Numbered from the stretch's first letter, positions 5,583 to 13,274 are shown. The stretch: 30,553 nucleotides of DNA from an uncultured Anaerotignum sp. (GCA_910578425.1 CAJTQX010000033.1:1-30553); one strand, 5' to 3'. A program made the numbers and translations. The notes: generated by a model not told the origin, from the letters alone.

Positions 5583-6952
5583 TACTTCAAAAACATCCGC
5601 ACCAGCGCGTCCTTCCAATCAGCATACGGCGCGTAGCGCATCGGCAAATCCAGCCAGAGGTGTTTTTTCACAATGCTTTTTTCATGGCTGAACGTGTCAA
5701 AGCTCTTTTTCCCATGGTAGCTGCCCATGCCGCTCTGCCCCACGCCGCCGAAGCCCATGCGTGAAGTCGCCAGATGTATCACAGTATCATTGATACACCC
5801 GCCGCCAAACGGCACATACCGCAGGAACCGCTCCATAGCACGCCTGTCCCGCGTAAAAAGATACAACGCCAGCGGCTTCGGCCTTTCCCGTATAAAGTGC
5901 TCCGCCTCTGTAAGCGTATCAAATGTCAGCACCGGAAGCACAGGCCCAAATACTTCCTCCTGCATCACCGCATCCTCAGCCGCCACATTGTCCAATATCG
6001 TCGGCTGTATTTTCAGCGTATCCGCATCTGCCCTGCCGCCGAACACCACCTTTTGCGGGTCAATCAGCCCACAGACCCGTCGGAAGTGCTTTTCGTTTAT
6101 CATCTTGCCATAATCAGAGTTCTCCCTTGCATCTGCGCCATACATTACTGTAATCCACTTTTTCAAATATCCGATAAATTCCTCTTTGACGCACCGCTCC
6201 ACCAAAATATAGTCCGGCGCAACACAGGTCTGCCCGCAGTTGAGAAATTTCCCAAACACAATGCGTTTCGCCGCCAAATCCAGCTTTGCCGAGCGGTCAA
6301 CAATGCAGGGGCTTTTTCCTCCCAGTTCCAGCGTCACCGGCGTAAGGTTTTTCGCCGCCCGTTCCATTACCTCACGCCCCACCGTTACGCCGCCTGTAAA
6401 GAAAATATAATCAAACGGCTGGTCAAGCAGCTCCTGGTTTTCCTTCCTGCCCCCCTCCACTGTCAGCACATATTCCGGCGGGAAGCATTCTCCCAGAATT
6501 TTCCGTATCACTGCCGAAGTTGCGGGCGCATACGCCGAAGGCTTCACCACACAGCAGTTGCCCGCCGCCAGCGCACCGATCAGGGGCTCCATGCAGAGCA
6601 TAAACGGGTAATTCCACGGAGACATTACCAGCACCACACCATACGGCTCCTTTACCGTAAAGCTCTCCGCAGAAAACTGCGCCAGCGGCGTCAGCACAGG
6701 CCGTTTTGCCGCCCAGCGCGCCAAATGCTTTTCCACATAGCCCAATTCAGAAAGTGTCATACCGATTTCAGAAAGATAGCTTTCCGGTTCCGATTTATTC
6801 AAATCCTTCCGCAAAGCGGCGCAGATTTCCTTTTCATAGCAAAGAATTGCCCGCCGCAGCCGTTTCAATGCCATTCTCCGAAATGCCAGCGGTATTGTTT
6901 TTCCTGCCCTGAAAAAACGCTTTTGCCGTTGTACTGCTTCTTCAATCCTCAT
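5582..6952 (-). CDS. NAD(P)-dependent aldehyde dehydrogenase, class 3-like
   Basis: This oxidises an aldehyde to its acid with NAD(P). The start is ATG 6952 (MRIEEAVQRQ), preceded by AGAGGGA; a longer frame from 6982 has no better site. The 456 residues and lack of an N-terminal extension match the short class 3/YwdH/AlkH-like group rather than the usual 490-residue enzymes. Motifs are intact: SPWNYP (111-116) in the cofactor site, LELGGKSP with Glu209, the nucleophile Cys243 in NCGQTCVAPDY, and EEVFGP (332-337). The start lies within the end of the upstream iron alcohol dehydrogenase (11-base overlap), so the two are translationally coupled and probably act in sequence (alcohol to aldehyde to acid, or the reverse reduction). 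The substrate is not evident. Confidence 0.93.
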   Translation of the reverse strand: MRIEEAVQRQKRFFRAGKTIPLAFRRMALKRLRRAILCYEKEICAALRKDLNKSEPESYLSEIGMTLSELGYVEKHLARWAAKRPVLTPLAQFSAESFTVKEPYGVVLVMSPWNYPFMLCMEPLIGALAAGNCCVVKPSAYAPATSAVIRKILGECFPPEYVLTVEGGRKENQELLDQPFDYIFFTGGVTVGREVMERAAKNLTPVTLELGGKSPCIVDRSAKLDLAAKRIVFGKFLNCGQTCVAPDYILVERCVKEEFIGYLKKWITVMYGADARENSDYGKMINEKHFRRVCGLIDPQKVVFGGRADADTLKIQPTILDNVAAEDAVMQEEVFGPVLPVLTFDTLTEAEHFIRERPKPLALYLFTRDRRAMERFLRYVPFGGGCINDTVIHLATSRMGFGGVGQSGMGSYHGKKSFDTFSHEKSIVKKHLWLDLPMRYAPYADWKDALVRMFLK

Positions 6953-8162
6953 TCCAGTCCCTCTTTTCCCTGATTTTTTCAATCATAAATGACAGTTCTT
7001 CCACGTCCATCAGCACCGGCACAGGGTACAGCGGGTTTCCCTCCGCAGCGGCGTGACGTGCCATTGCGGGAATATCCTCCTCCCGTATCTCCTGAATATG
7101 CTCCGGAATTCCCATATACCGGTTCATGTCCTTCACCCAATGCAAAAAAACAGCCGCCGCTTTCCGCTTTCGCGTCCCCTTCGGCACCATTCCGGCAGCC
7201 TTCGCCAGCCTCGCCAGCTTCCTTTCACAGTGCTTGCCGTACTCCTCCAGAAAATAAGGCAGTATCACCGCATTTGCAAGCCCGTGCGGCACGCCGTAGC
7301 GTCCGCCGAGAGAATGTGCCACCGCATGTACATAGCCCACATATGAGCGCGAGAACGCTGCTCCTGCGCAGTATGCCGCCCGCAGCATCATCGCCCGCGC
7401 AGCTTTATCCGAGCCGTCATCGTAGCTGCGTTTCAGAAATCTATAAATGATTGTCACAGCTTCCTCGCACAGCTTTCTGGTCTGCCGCGTTGTGCTCCTG
7501 CCTATATATGCCTCAACGGCATGCGTCAGTGCGTCCATGCCCGTTGTTGCCGTCATCTGTTTCGGCAGGCCAAGCGTTACGCGATAATCCAGAACGGCAT
7601 AGTCAGGAATCAGCACAAAATCATTAATGGGATATTTATGTTTCGTGCCGCTGTCTGTAATCACTGCTGCAAGCGTGGTTTCGCTGCCGGTTCCCGCCGT
7701 TGTCGGCACAGCAATCAGAAGCGGCAGCTTCCTGCGTATCTTCAAAATACCTTTCATTTTATAAACAGGCTTTTTCGGGCGGACAATCCGCGCCCCCGTC
7801 ACCTTCGCGCAGTCCATTGCGGAACCGCCGCCAAAGGCAATCAATCCCTTTGCCTGGCTTTTGCGGTAAAGCGCGGCGGCCTCTTCAATATTGCGTATTG
7901 TCGGGTTTGCCTCCACTCCGTCATAAACGGCACAGCCTATGCCCGCCGCTTTCAGCGCGTTTTCCAGCGGGCGTGTCAGTCCCGCATGACGCACGCCCTT
8001 ATCCGTTACCAAAAGCACACGCGCAACGCCCTCCTTCCGCAGAACAGACGGAATGACGTTCACACAATTCAACAGCTCCGGCTCGCGGTAAGGCAGGACA
8101 GGCAGAGCCATGCGAAACGCCCCCTGAAATATCCTGCAATACAGCTTTTCCATCGTATTCAT
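6942..8162 (-). CDS. Iron-containing (group III) alcohol dehydrogenase
   Basis: This interconverts an alcohol and an aldehyde or ketone with NAD(P) and a bound divalent metal, usually Fe2+. The 406 residues fit the family. Visible are the nucleotide-binding GGGSAMD (111-117), PTTAGTGSE (153-161), and the metal ligands Asp210 and His214 in MDALTHAVEAY, His279 in YVHAVAHSLGG and His293 in GVPHGLAN. The start at ATG 8162 follows AAGGAAG; ATG three codons later is an alternative. It is first in a two-gene unit with the overlapping aldehyde dehydrogenase. A basic stretch (KKPVYKMKGILKIRRKLP, 130-147) is unusually Lys/Arg-rich for this region. Substrate unknown. Confidence 0.94.
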   Translation of the reverse strand: MNTMEKLYCRIFQGAFRMALPVLPYREPELLNCVNVIPSVLRKEGVARVLLVTDKGVRHAGLTRPLENALKAAGIGCAVYDGVEANPTIRNIEEAAALYRKSQAKGLIAFGGGSAMDCAKVTGARIVRPKKPVYKMKGILKIRRKLPLLIAVPTTAGTGSETTLAAVITDSGTKHKYPINDFVLIPDYAVLDYRVTLGLPKQMTATTGMDALTHAVEAYIGRSTTRQTRKLCEEAVTIIYRFLKRSYDDGSDKAARAMMLRAAYCAGAAFSRSYVGYVHAVAHSLGGRYGVPHGLANAVILPYFLEEYGKHCERKLARLAKAAGMVPKGTRKRKAAAVFLHWVKDMNRYMGIPEHIQEIREEDIPAMARHAAAEGNPLYPVPVLMDVEELSFMIEKIREKRDWNED

Positions 8163-8198
8163 ATCTTCACTTCCTTTTTGAAAACCCTGAGGGCTTTC

Positions 8199-8214
8199 CG
8201 CCCATCGTCAGTAT
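8199..8214 (-). promoter_or_regulatory. Extended -10 element before the alcohol dehydrogenase
   Basis: The minus strand reads TGGTATATACTGACG here, an extended -10 (TGG-TATATA) about 40 bases before the start codon. No -35 match was found. Confidence 0.3.
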
Positions 8215-8228
8215 ATACCAGAAACAGA

Positions 8229-8270
8229 CAAAAGCGTTCCCGGAAATCCTTATTTCCTGAAACGCTTTTG
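8229..8270 (-). terminator. Candidate terminator downstream of the HPr-like gene
   Basis: CAAAAGCGTT (8229-8238) pairs exactly with AACGCTTTTG (8261-8270), and GGAAAT/ATTTCC adds an inner stem. A modest T-rich tail follows on the minus strand. It lies about 120 bases after the HPr-like stop codon. Confidence 0.55.
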
Positions 8271-8392
8271 ATTGCCGTTTTCAACCGTTTTTCCTCCGCC
8301 GGAACGCCTGTCCGGACAAAGACAAAACGAAATAAAATATATCGTAATCTATCATCAAAATAATAAAATATAATTGCTGAAACTGATGTTTT
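8271..8392. other. AT-rich gap downstream of the HPr-like gene
   Basis: No gene is seen. The left half carries a small CCGGA/TCCGG inverted repeat near 8300-8316; the right half (about 8325-8380) is strongly AT-rich. It is probably the 3' untranslated end of the whiA-HPr mRNA. Confidence 0.4.
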
Positions 8393-8635
8393 TCAAGACA
8401 GCACAGCGGCAAGATCCTCCACAGCCTCAGCCTCGTCCCTGCCCTCTGCCATAATTACAGCGGTCTGCCCTTCCTGCATATTCAAAGCAATCGTACCCAT
8501 AATGCTTTTGGCATTGATTCTTTTTTCTTCAATGCTCACCTGAATCTCTGCTTCATACTTCCCTGCGGTCTGTACAAAATAAGCCGCCTGTCTTGCATCT
8601 AAGGCCGTTTTGATGGTAACTGATTTTTGTGTCAT
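8393..8635 (-). CDS. HPr-like protein lacking the phosphocarrier histidine (Crh-like)
   Basis: HPr carries phosphate from enzyme I via His15 and is phosphorylated on Ser46 by HPr kinase for catabolite control. Here the usual LHARPA becomes LDARQA (12-17): the histidine is Asp13 and the proline Gln16, so PTS phosphotransfer is not possible. The regulatory serine is kept at Ser44 in NAKSIMGTIALNM. This matches Crh, which only signals through Ser46 phosphorylation and CcpA. At 80 residues it is slightly short of the usual 85-88. The start ATG 8635 overlaps the whiA stop (ATGA). hprK lies in the same cluster, making a kinase-substrate pair likely. A second, functional HPr would be needed elsewhere for sugar uptake. 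Confidence 0.9.
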   Translation of the reverse strand: MTQKSVTIKTALDARQAAYFVQTAGKYEAEIQVSIEEKRINAKSIMGTIALNMQEGQTAVIMAEGRDEAEAVEDLAAVLS

Positions 8636-9594
8636 TTTATTTCACCTTTACCCTCTCTGAGCGTTTCCGCTATATTGCTGATCTTACGCAGCCTATGGTT
8701 GACACCCGATTTCCCAACAGGTGCCGCCAGATAGGAACCCAGCTCTTTCAAACTCGTATCAGGATATTTCAAACGCAGGCGCGCAACCTCTTCAAGCTGT
8801 TCCGAAAGGCTGGAGAGCCCAATTGTTTCATCGATATACGCAATATCCTCAAGCTGTTTGACCGCCGCGCCGATTACCTTGCTCAGGTTTGCCGTTTCGC
8901 AGTTGACCTTTCGGTTGATGTCATTGCGCATTTCCTTCACAATCCGTACGTTTTCCAAATCCATCAGCGCGATATGCGCCTCCATTACGTTCAGCAGATC
9001 TACAATCTGCTCCCCCTCTTTCAGGTAGACCACAAAATGCTCTTTCCGCTCCACCACCTTCGTGTCCAGCCGGAAGGAATTGATTAACTCCTGCAGCTGC
9101 TCTGCCGCATCCCTGTCCGCAAGGACAAATTCAAGGTGATAATTTTTTTTCGGGTCATTTACGGAACCGGCGGCAAGGAAAGCACTGCGGATATAAGCCC
9201 TGCGGCAGCAGATACTGCCGACAACAGGCGGGAATATACGTTTTTTCAGCTGTTTTTCGCCCTGCTCCGTATCATATAATATCCCCGCAGCACAAAGAAG
9301 TGTTTCCACCTCGCCAGACTCCCGCATCACAAGGGAATACACCCTTGTTTTCCGGTTTCTGCGGCTGCTGCGAATGGATATATCAACATTTATATTAAAA
9401 GTATTTCGCAATAATGTAAAGCACTTTTTCGCGACGTCAAAATTCTCCGTCTGTATTTTTAACCAAAAATAATCCCCAAGAACGGCAGTCTGTCCACAGA
9501 TATTTACAAACGCTGCAATCTCCGCGATATCACAGTGTCGCCCATTTCCAAAATGAGCGGATAACTCGCTTTTAACCTTAGACGAAAATGACAA
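8632..9594 (-). CDS. whiA: WhiA, LAGLIDADG/helix-turn-helix DNA-binding protein
   Basis: WhiA is a conserved DNA-binding protein linked to sporulation in actinomycetes and to cell division and chromosome segregation in Firmicutes. The 320 residues show the family start MSFSSKVKSELSAH, LAGLIDADG-like domains (about 90-210) with AFLAAGSVNDPKKNYHLEF, and a C-terminal helix-turn-helix (about 225-310) containing SLSEQLEEVARLRL, SLKELGSYL and SGVNHRLRKISNIAE. The start codon is TTG at 9594, preceded by GGGAGGGA; no ATG gives the full family N-terminus. It lies 59 bases after rapZ and overlaps the HPr-like gene by four bases. In most Firmicutes yvcK separates rapZ and whiA; it is missing here. Confidence 0.96.
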   Translation of the reverse strand: MSFSSKVKSELSAHFGNGRHCDIAEIAAFVNICGQTAVLGDYFWLKIQTENFDVAKKCFTLLRNTFNINVDISIRSSRRNRKTRVYSLVMRESGEVETLLCAAGILYDTEQGEKQLKKRIFPPVVGSICCRRAYIRSAFLAAGSVNDPKKNYHLEFVLADRDAAEQLQELINSFRLDTKVVERKEHFVVYLKEGEQIVDLLNVMEAHIALMDLENVRIVKEMRNDINRKVNCETANLSKVIGAAVKQLEDIAYIDETIGLSSLSEQLEEVARLRLKYPDTSLKELGSYLAAPVGKSGVNHRLRKISNIAETLREGKGEIK

Positions 9595-9653
9595 ATTTGT
9601 CCCTCCCTCCCGTCGGTTTCCGGTATGGCGGCGGCAAGGATTTTCAGCCTTCC

Positions 9654-10526
9654 TTACCGCTTGTTCCGCGCGTCCTTTTCAATGTCATTATGCTTCAGGA
9701 GCATCGTATGCTGTGCCTCTTTCAGCGCGGCATACAGGGCATTTGCCAGCGTAACGGAGCGGTGCTTTCCGCCTGTGCAGCCGATGCTGATAATCAGATT
9801 GCTCTTGCCCTCTTTGATGTAATGCGGGATTAAAAATTCCACCATATCCACCAGCTTTCCGAGAAAGACCCTGCTTTCCTCAAAGCTCATGACATAATCG
9901 CTGACCGGTTTATCGTTGCCCGTCAGTTCTTTCAGCTCTTGAATATAAAACGGGTTCGGCAGGAACCGCACGTCAAACACCAGGTCGCTGTCCACCGGAA
10001 TACCGTATTTGAAGCCAAAGGAGCATACCGTGACGACAAGGCTCTCAAATGCGTGATTTTCCAGAAAAATGCCGTTAATCTGCTCTTTCAGCTCCCTTGT
10101 CAGGGTACTGCTGGTGTCTATGATATAGGTCGCCTTTTTCTTGACCTCTTTCAGCATTTCCCGCTCCATCTGGATACCCTCACCGATAGAGCCGCCGCGT
10201 GAAAGCGGGTGGCTGCGGCGGGTTTCCTTATAGCGTTTCATCAATACCTGTTCCGAAGCCTCCAGAAAAAGGATTTCGTATTCATAGCCTTTTTCCTGCA
10301 TTTCAGAAAGCACCTCAAACAAATCATTGAACAGCTTTCCGCCGCGGATGTCTATGCCGACTGCGGCCTTTTCGATTTCGCCGCCCTGCTCATAGCAGAG
10401 TTCCGCAAATTTCGGCAGCAACGCCGGCGGGATATTGTCCACGCAGAAAAAACTGATATCTTCCAAAAATTTCAACACCGACGACTTACCCGCACCGGAC
10501 ATACCCGTTACGATTACAAACCGCAT
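9654..10526 (-). CDS. rapZ: RapZ/YvcJ-family RNase adapter and nucleotide-binding protein
   Basis: RapZ in E. coli controls GlmZ sRNA decay and so amino-sugar synthesis; the Bacillus homologue YvcJ is a nucleotide-hydrolysing protein of less clear role. The start is ATG 10526 (MRFVIVTGMSGAGKSS), giving 290 residues, the family norm; the longer frame from 10598 enters the repeat-rich leader. Walker A is GMSGAGKS (8-15). DNIPP near residue 30, FGFKYG and DVRFLPNPFY in the second half, and GCTGGKHRS (249-257) are family hallmarks. It has its own predicted promoter, and a multi-hairpin repeat lies in the leader. It is followed by whiA. The acceptor RNA system of enterobacteria is not expected in this organism, so RNA binding is inference. 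Confidence 0.95.
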   Translation of the reverse strand: MRFVIVTGMSGAGKSSVLKFLEDISFFCVDNIPPALLPKFAELCYEQGGEIEKAAVGIDIRGGKLFNDLFEVLSEMQEKGYEYEILFLEASEQVLMKRYKETRRSHPLSRGGSIGEGIQMEREMLKEVKKKATYIIDTSSTLTRELKEQINGIFLENHAFESLVVTVCSFGFKYGIPVDSDLVFDVRFLPNPFYIQELKELTGNDKPVSDYVMSFEESRVFLGKLVDMVEFLIPHYIKEGKSNLIISIGCTGGKHRSVTLANALYAALKEAQHTMLLKHNDIEKDARNKR

Positions 10527-10572
10527 TTCCACCGCCTGCCTTTCTTTTGTGTATTGTACAGGACCAAAAACC

Positions 10573-10647
10573 GCGGGACGCTTTCCCGCACCCCGCAAGC
10601 CCTTTGAAAGGGGCCTGACCCCAAACTTTATTGCGAAAAACTGCGTT
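10573..10647 (+). repeat. Multi-hairpin intergenic repeat, copy A (leader of rapZ)
   Basis: Hairpin 1 is GCGGGA/TCCCGC (10573-10589). Hairpin 2 centres on GCCCTTTGAAAGGGGC (10599-10614). The conserved tail AAACTTTATTG (10623-10633) follows, then hairpin 3, GAAAAAC/GTTTTC (10635-10650). Strand is given by the order hairpin 1, 2, tail, 3; the rapZ mRNA contains the reverse complement. Confidence 0.75.
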
Positions 10648-10651
10648 TTCC

Positions 10652-10715
10652 GGATTTTTCACCACAAATACTCAAAACATCTATCATAATATTTATGCTC
10701 TTGATGGTGAAATCC
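10652..10715. repeat. Inverted repeat enclosing the rapZ promoter
   Basis: GGATTTTTCACCA (10652-10664) and TGGTGAAATCC (10705-10715) are inverted repeats except for two extra T. They flank a 40-base AT-rich core holding the -10 box; the right arm includes the -35 box. Confidence 0.55.
10683..10711 (-). promoter_or_regulatory. Promoter of rapZ-whiA-HPr
   Basis: On the minus strand the -35 box is TTCACC (10706-10711), the spacer 17 bases and the -10 box TATGAT (10683-10688). The rapZ start lies about 155 bases further on, leaving a leader that includes repeat copy A. Confidence 0.5.
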
Positions 10716-10776
10716 TTTGCATCTCTCCCCCCTGCGGAGGGGATTGGGGGCAGTGTTCCCAAGGCCTTCCCGTCCT

Positions 10777-11685
10777 TCACTCCTCGCCCACAATCCTGAC
10801 TTCCGTTTCCAGCCTTACGCCAAACTTCTCCTCAACCGTCCTCTGGCAGAAAGCAATCAGTTCCAGCATTTCCTCTGCCGTTGCGTTTCCGGTATTGATA
10901 AGGAAACCTGCGTGTTTCTCCGATACCTGTGCCCCGCCGATGGTCTTGCCCTTCAGTCCGGCGTCCTGTATCAGCTTACCCGCAAAATACCCTTCCGGCC
11001 GTTTGAACGTACTGCCCGCGCTCGGATACTGCAAGGGCTGCTTCTCCCGCCTTTGCTCCGCCAGCTCCGCCATTCGCGCCTGTATGGCCTGTGGGTCGCC
11101 CTGTTCCAGCCGAAACCTTGCGCCCAGCACAATATCCCCGCGTTCCGCAAGGCTGCTGTGCCGGTAGGAAAGCCCCAGCCGTTCCACAGGCAACGTTTCC
11201 ATCTGCAAATCCCGCGTCAGAACGTCCACGCTTTCCAGCACATCTTTCATCTCTCCGCCATACGCGCCCGCGTTCATCATCACCGCGCCGCCAATGCTCC
11301 CCGGTATTCCCGAAGCAAATTCCAGTCCGGTCAGCCCTGCCTCTGCCGCCTTTGCCGCCGCAGCCGAAAGCAGTGCGCCGCCCTCGGCATACAGCACCGT
11401 ACCGTCCGTTTTCAGTGCGGACATGCGTCCGGAAAGCTGAATCACAGCCCCGCGTATGCCTTTATCCCGCACCAGCAGGTTACTGCCGTTGCCAAGGATG
11501 AAAATGGGAATTTCATGCCGCCGCAGTATCCGGATTGTTTCCACAAGCTGTGCCGCGTTTTCCGGCGTCAGAAACAGCTCCGCCGGTCCGCCGATACGAA
11601 ATGACGTATGCACTTTCATCGGCTCTTTCAGCCGCACCGCATCGCCGCCCAATACGCCGCGCAGTTCCTCTATTGCATTTTCCAT
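10777..11685 (-). CDS. murB: UDP-N-acetylenolpyruvoylglucosamine reductase (MurB)
   Basis: MurB reduces UDP-GlcNAc-enolpyruvate to UDP-MurNAc with NADPH and bound FAD, the second committed step of peptidoglycan synthesis in the cytoplasm. The start is ATG 11685 (MENAIEELRG), 302 residues, four bases after the hprK stop with AAGGGGTG as ribosome site; the longer frame from 11784 lies inside hprK. FAD-binding segments are FILGNGSNLLV (62-72) and ASGIPGSIGGAVMMNAGAYG (124-143). Arg175 in SYRHS, the proton donor Ser225 in PSAGSTFKRP and Glu295 in LETEVRIVG complete the active site. The YPSAGSTFKRP pattern without the extra loop suits type II MurB of Gram-positives. Confidence 0.96.
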   Translation of the reverse strand: MENAIEELRGVLGGDAVRLKEPMKVHTSFRIGGPAELFLTPENAAQLVETIRILRRHEIPIFILGNGSNLLVRDKGIRGAVIQLSGRMSALKTDGTVLYAEGGALLSAAAAKAAEAGLTGLEFASGIPGSIGGAVMMNAGAYGGEMKDVLESVDVLTRDLQMETLPVERLGLSYRHSSLAERGDIVLGARFRLEQGDPQAIQARMAELAEQRREKQPLQYPSAGSTFKRPEGYFAGKLIQDAGLKGKTIGGAQVSEKHAGFLINTGNATAEEMLELIAFCQRTVEEKFGVRLETEVRIVGEE

Positions 11686-11689
11686 GCCG

Positions 11690-12613
11690 TCACCCCTTTT
11701 TGTTCTGCTCCAATCGCTGGGCAAGTTCCTTTGCCGTATGCTGTCCCATTTTCTTCTGCCGGTTCGCAATCGCCGCCGATTCACAGATCACAGCTACATT
11801 CCGCCCCGGGCGTATGGGAATGGTATTACAAAGCACTTTATTCCCCAGTATTTCAATATATTCCTCATCCAGTCCAAGCCTGTCAAAACTGCCAGCCAGG
11901 CCGTCCCACGCCTGTAATTTTATAATCAGGTCAATGGATTTTTCCCGTTTCACCGCGCTGATGCCGAACAGCTCCTTTACATTGATTAAGCCAATCCCGC
12001 GCAGCTCTATCAGATAGCGTATCAGCTCCGGACATGTGCCAATGAGCGTCCTGTCCGCAATTTTCTTGATTTCCACCGCATCGTCCGCAATCAGCCTGTG
12101 CCCGCGCTTAATCAGCTCCAGCGCGGCTTCGCTCTTGCCTATCCCGCTCGGCCCTATCATCAGCACGCCCTCGCCGTATATATCTACCAGAACGCCGTGC
12201 ATCATCACTCTGTCCGCCAGCTCCTTCCGCAGCCAGAATATGATTTCCGCCGCGAAATCCGTCGTCGTCTGCGTTGTGCGGAATATCGGAACATCGTATT
12301 TCCTGCCGTACTCTATCATTTCCGGAAAAATTTCCAGATTTTTGCAGACAATCAGACAGGGAATATGATATTCAAACAGGTAACAGATGGCCTCCTGCCT
12401 TTTTTCCGGAGGAAGGCTCCGCAAATAGCTGTGCTCCACCCGCCCGATGATTTGAAGCCGGTCGTTGTCAAAACGCTCATAAAACCCCGCCAGCTGCAAC
12501 GCCGGACGGTTGACCTCTCTGCGGGTAATGCACCGCTTTTCCAGATTGATTTCCGGCAGTATGTTTTCCAGATGGAAAACCTCCACAATTTTTTTCAGCT
12601 CCGCGCAATACAT
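11690..12613 (-). CDS. hprK: HPr(Ser) kinase/phosphorylase
   Basis: HprK phosphorylates HPr and Crh on Ser46 when glycolytic intermediates are high and removes it when phosphate is high, thereby setting CcpA-dependent catabolite repression. The start is ATG 12613 (MYCAELKKIV), preceded by GAGGAGGA; the longer frame from 12673 overlaps the upstream gene. The 307 residues hold the N-terminal HprK domain (1-130), His139 in VMMHGVLVDIYG, the Walker A GPSGIGKS (154-161), ADDAVE (176-181) and the family signature LIELRGIGLINV (201-212). It is tightly linked to murB. Its likely partner, the Crh-like HPr with Ser44, is encoded at the end of the same cluster. Confidence 0.96.
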   Translation of the reverse strand: MYCAELKKIVEVFHLENILPEINLEKRCITRREVNRPALQLAGFYERFDNDRLQIIGRVEHSYLRSLPPEKRQEAICYLFEYHIPCLIVCKNLEIFPEMIEYGRKYDVPIFRTTQTTTDFAAEIIFWLRKELADRVMMHGVLVDIYGEGVLMIGPSGIGKSEAALELIKRGHRLIADDAVEIKKIADRTLIGTCPELIRYLIELRGIGLINVKELFGISAVKREKSIDLIIKLQAWDGLAGSFDRLGLDEEYIEILGNKVLCNTIPIRPGRNVAVICESAAIANRQKKMGQHTAKELAQRLEQNKKG

Positions 12614-12638
12614 CGCGTCCTCCTCTCCGCAAAAATCC

Positions 12639-13274
12639 TCATTTCCTGTACCATGCCATTCCATCAAATTCACAAAATTTTCCTGTTACCGGCCTTTCAT
12701 TTTCATCTTCCAATTCTTTCCTATCCAGCAACTCAGTAACTGTTACGCTGATTGCAGACGGAGTTGCCAGTCCTTCAAATGCAGCAGCATTGCTGTCAGA
12801 ATATCCCTCTGTATGCTCAATACCAAGTGCGTCCTGCGGTATTCCCGATACTGACCATTCACCATTGCTGTCCCTAACCATACGAACCGCAGAAATAAAG
12901 CTTCCTTCTCCTTTTTCAAAATCATTCTTCCCTGACGCTTCAAACCAAAATTCGATCTCATTTTCAGATTTCACTTCAACATCTGTTACTGCGATTTTCG
13001 TACCGTTCTCCTCATATATAACCTGTCCCACCGCCGCCTCCGGTTCATTAAAATCGAAGCGAAAAATACAGTCCTCAATGTCATTTCTCTCTGTATATTC
13101 AACAAAATACGCTTCGTTATACAAAAAGAACTTCAGCCCTTTGGAATGTATCCCAAGCCATTCCCCAAATATGCCGCTCGACAAAACGACTGCAAAAAAT
13201 AAAAGAATAATAATGATACCAATGCCAAGAAACAGCTTCTTATTTCTTTTCTTCCCCATATTTGTTTTGTCCAT
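12639..13274 (-). CDS. Membrane-anchored hypothetical protein between uvrC and hprK
   Basis: I do not recognise a family. The start is ATG 13274 (MDKTNMGKKRNKK) after AAGGGG, giving 211 residues. A basic N-terminus precedes one hydrophobic helix (about 13-34), then an acidic domain of about 175 residues predicted outside the membrane, with many beta-prone stretches (TKIAVTDVEVKSENEIEFWF, SVSGIPQDALGIEHTEGY). There is no lipobox Cys. The domain architecture resembles small lipoprotein-like sensors or chaperones of clostridia, but no function can be given. It sits 30 bases after uvrC and 25 before hprK, so it is in the same transcript. This position is usually occupied by no gene, making it lineage-specific. 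Confidence 0.8.
   Translation of the reverse strand: MDKTNMGKKRNKKLFLGIGIIIILLFFAVVLSSGIFGEWLGIHSKGLKFFLYNEAYFVEYTERNDIEDCIFRFDFNEPEAAVGQVIYEENGTKIAVTDVEVKSENEIEFWFEASGKNDFEKGEGSFISAVRMVRDSNGEWSVSGIPQDALGIEHTEGYSDSNAAAFEGLATPSAISVTVTELLDRKELEDENERPVTGKFCEFDGMAWYRK

Noticed and set aside
5774..6973. Plus-strand open frame of 399 codons
   Set aside because: It lies wholly antisense to the aldehyde dehydrogenase, lacks a ribosome site and has a His/Arg-rich composition typical of a shadow frame.
10717..10776. GC-rich CCCC/GGGG stretch after murB as terminator or further repeat copy
   Set aside because: Short stems compete with each other, no T-run follows, and it lacks the AAACTTTATTG tail of the repeat family.
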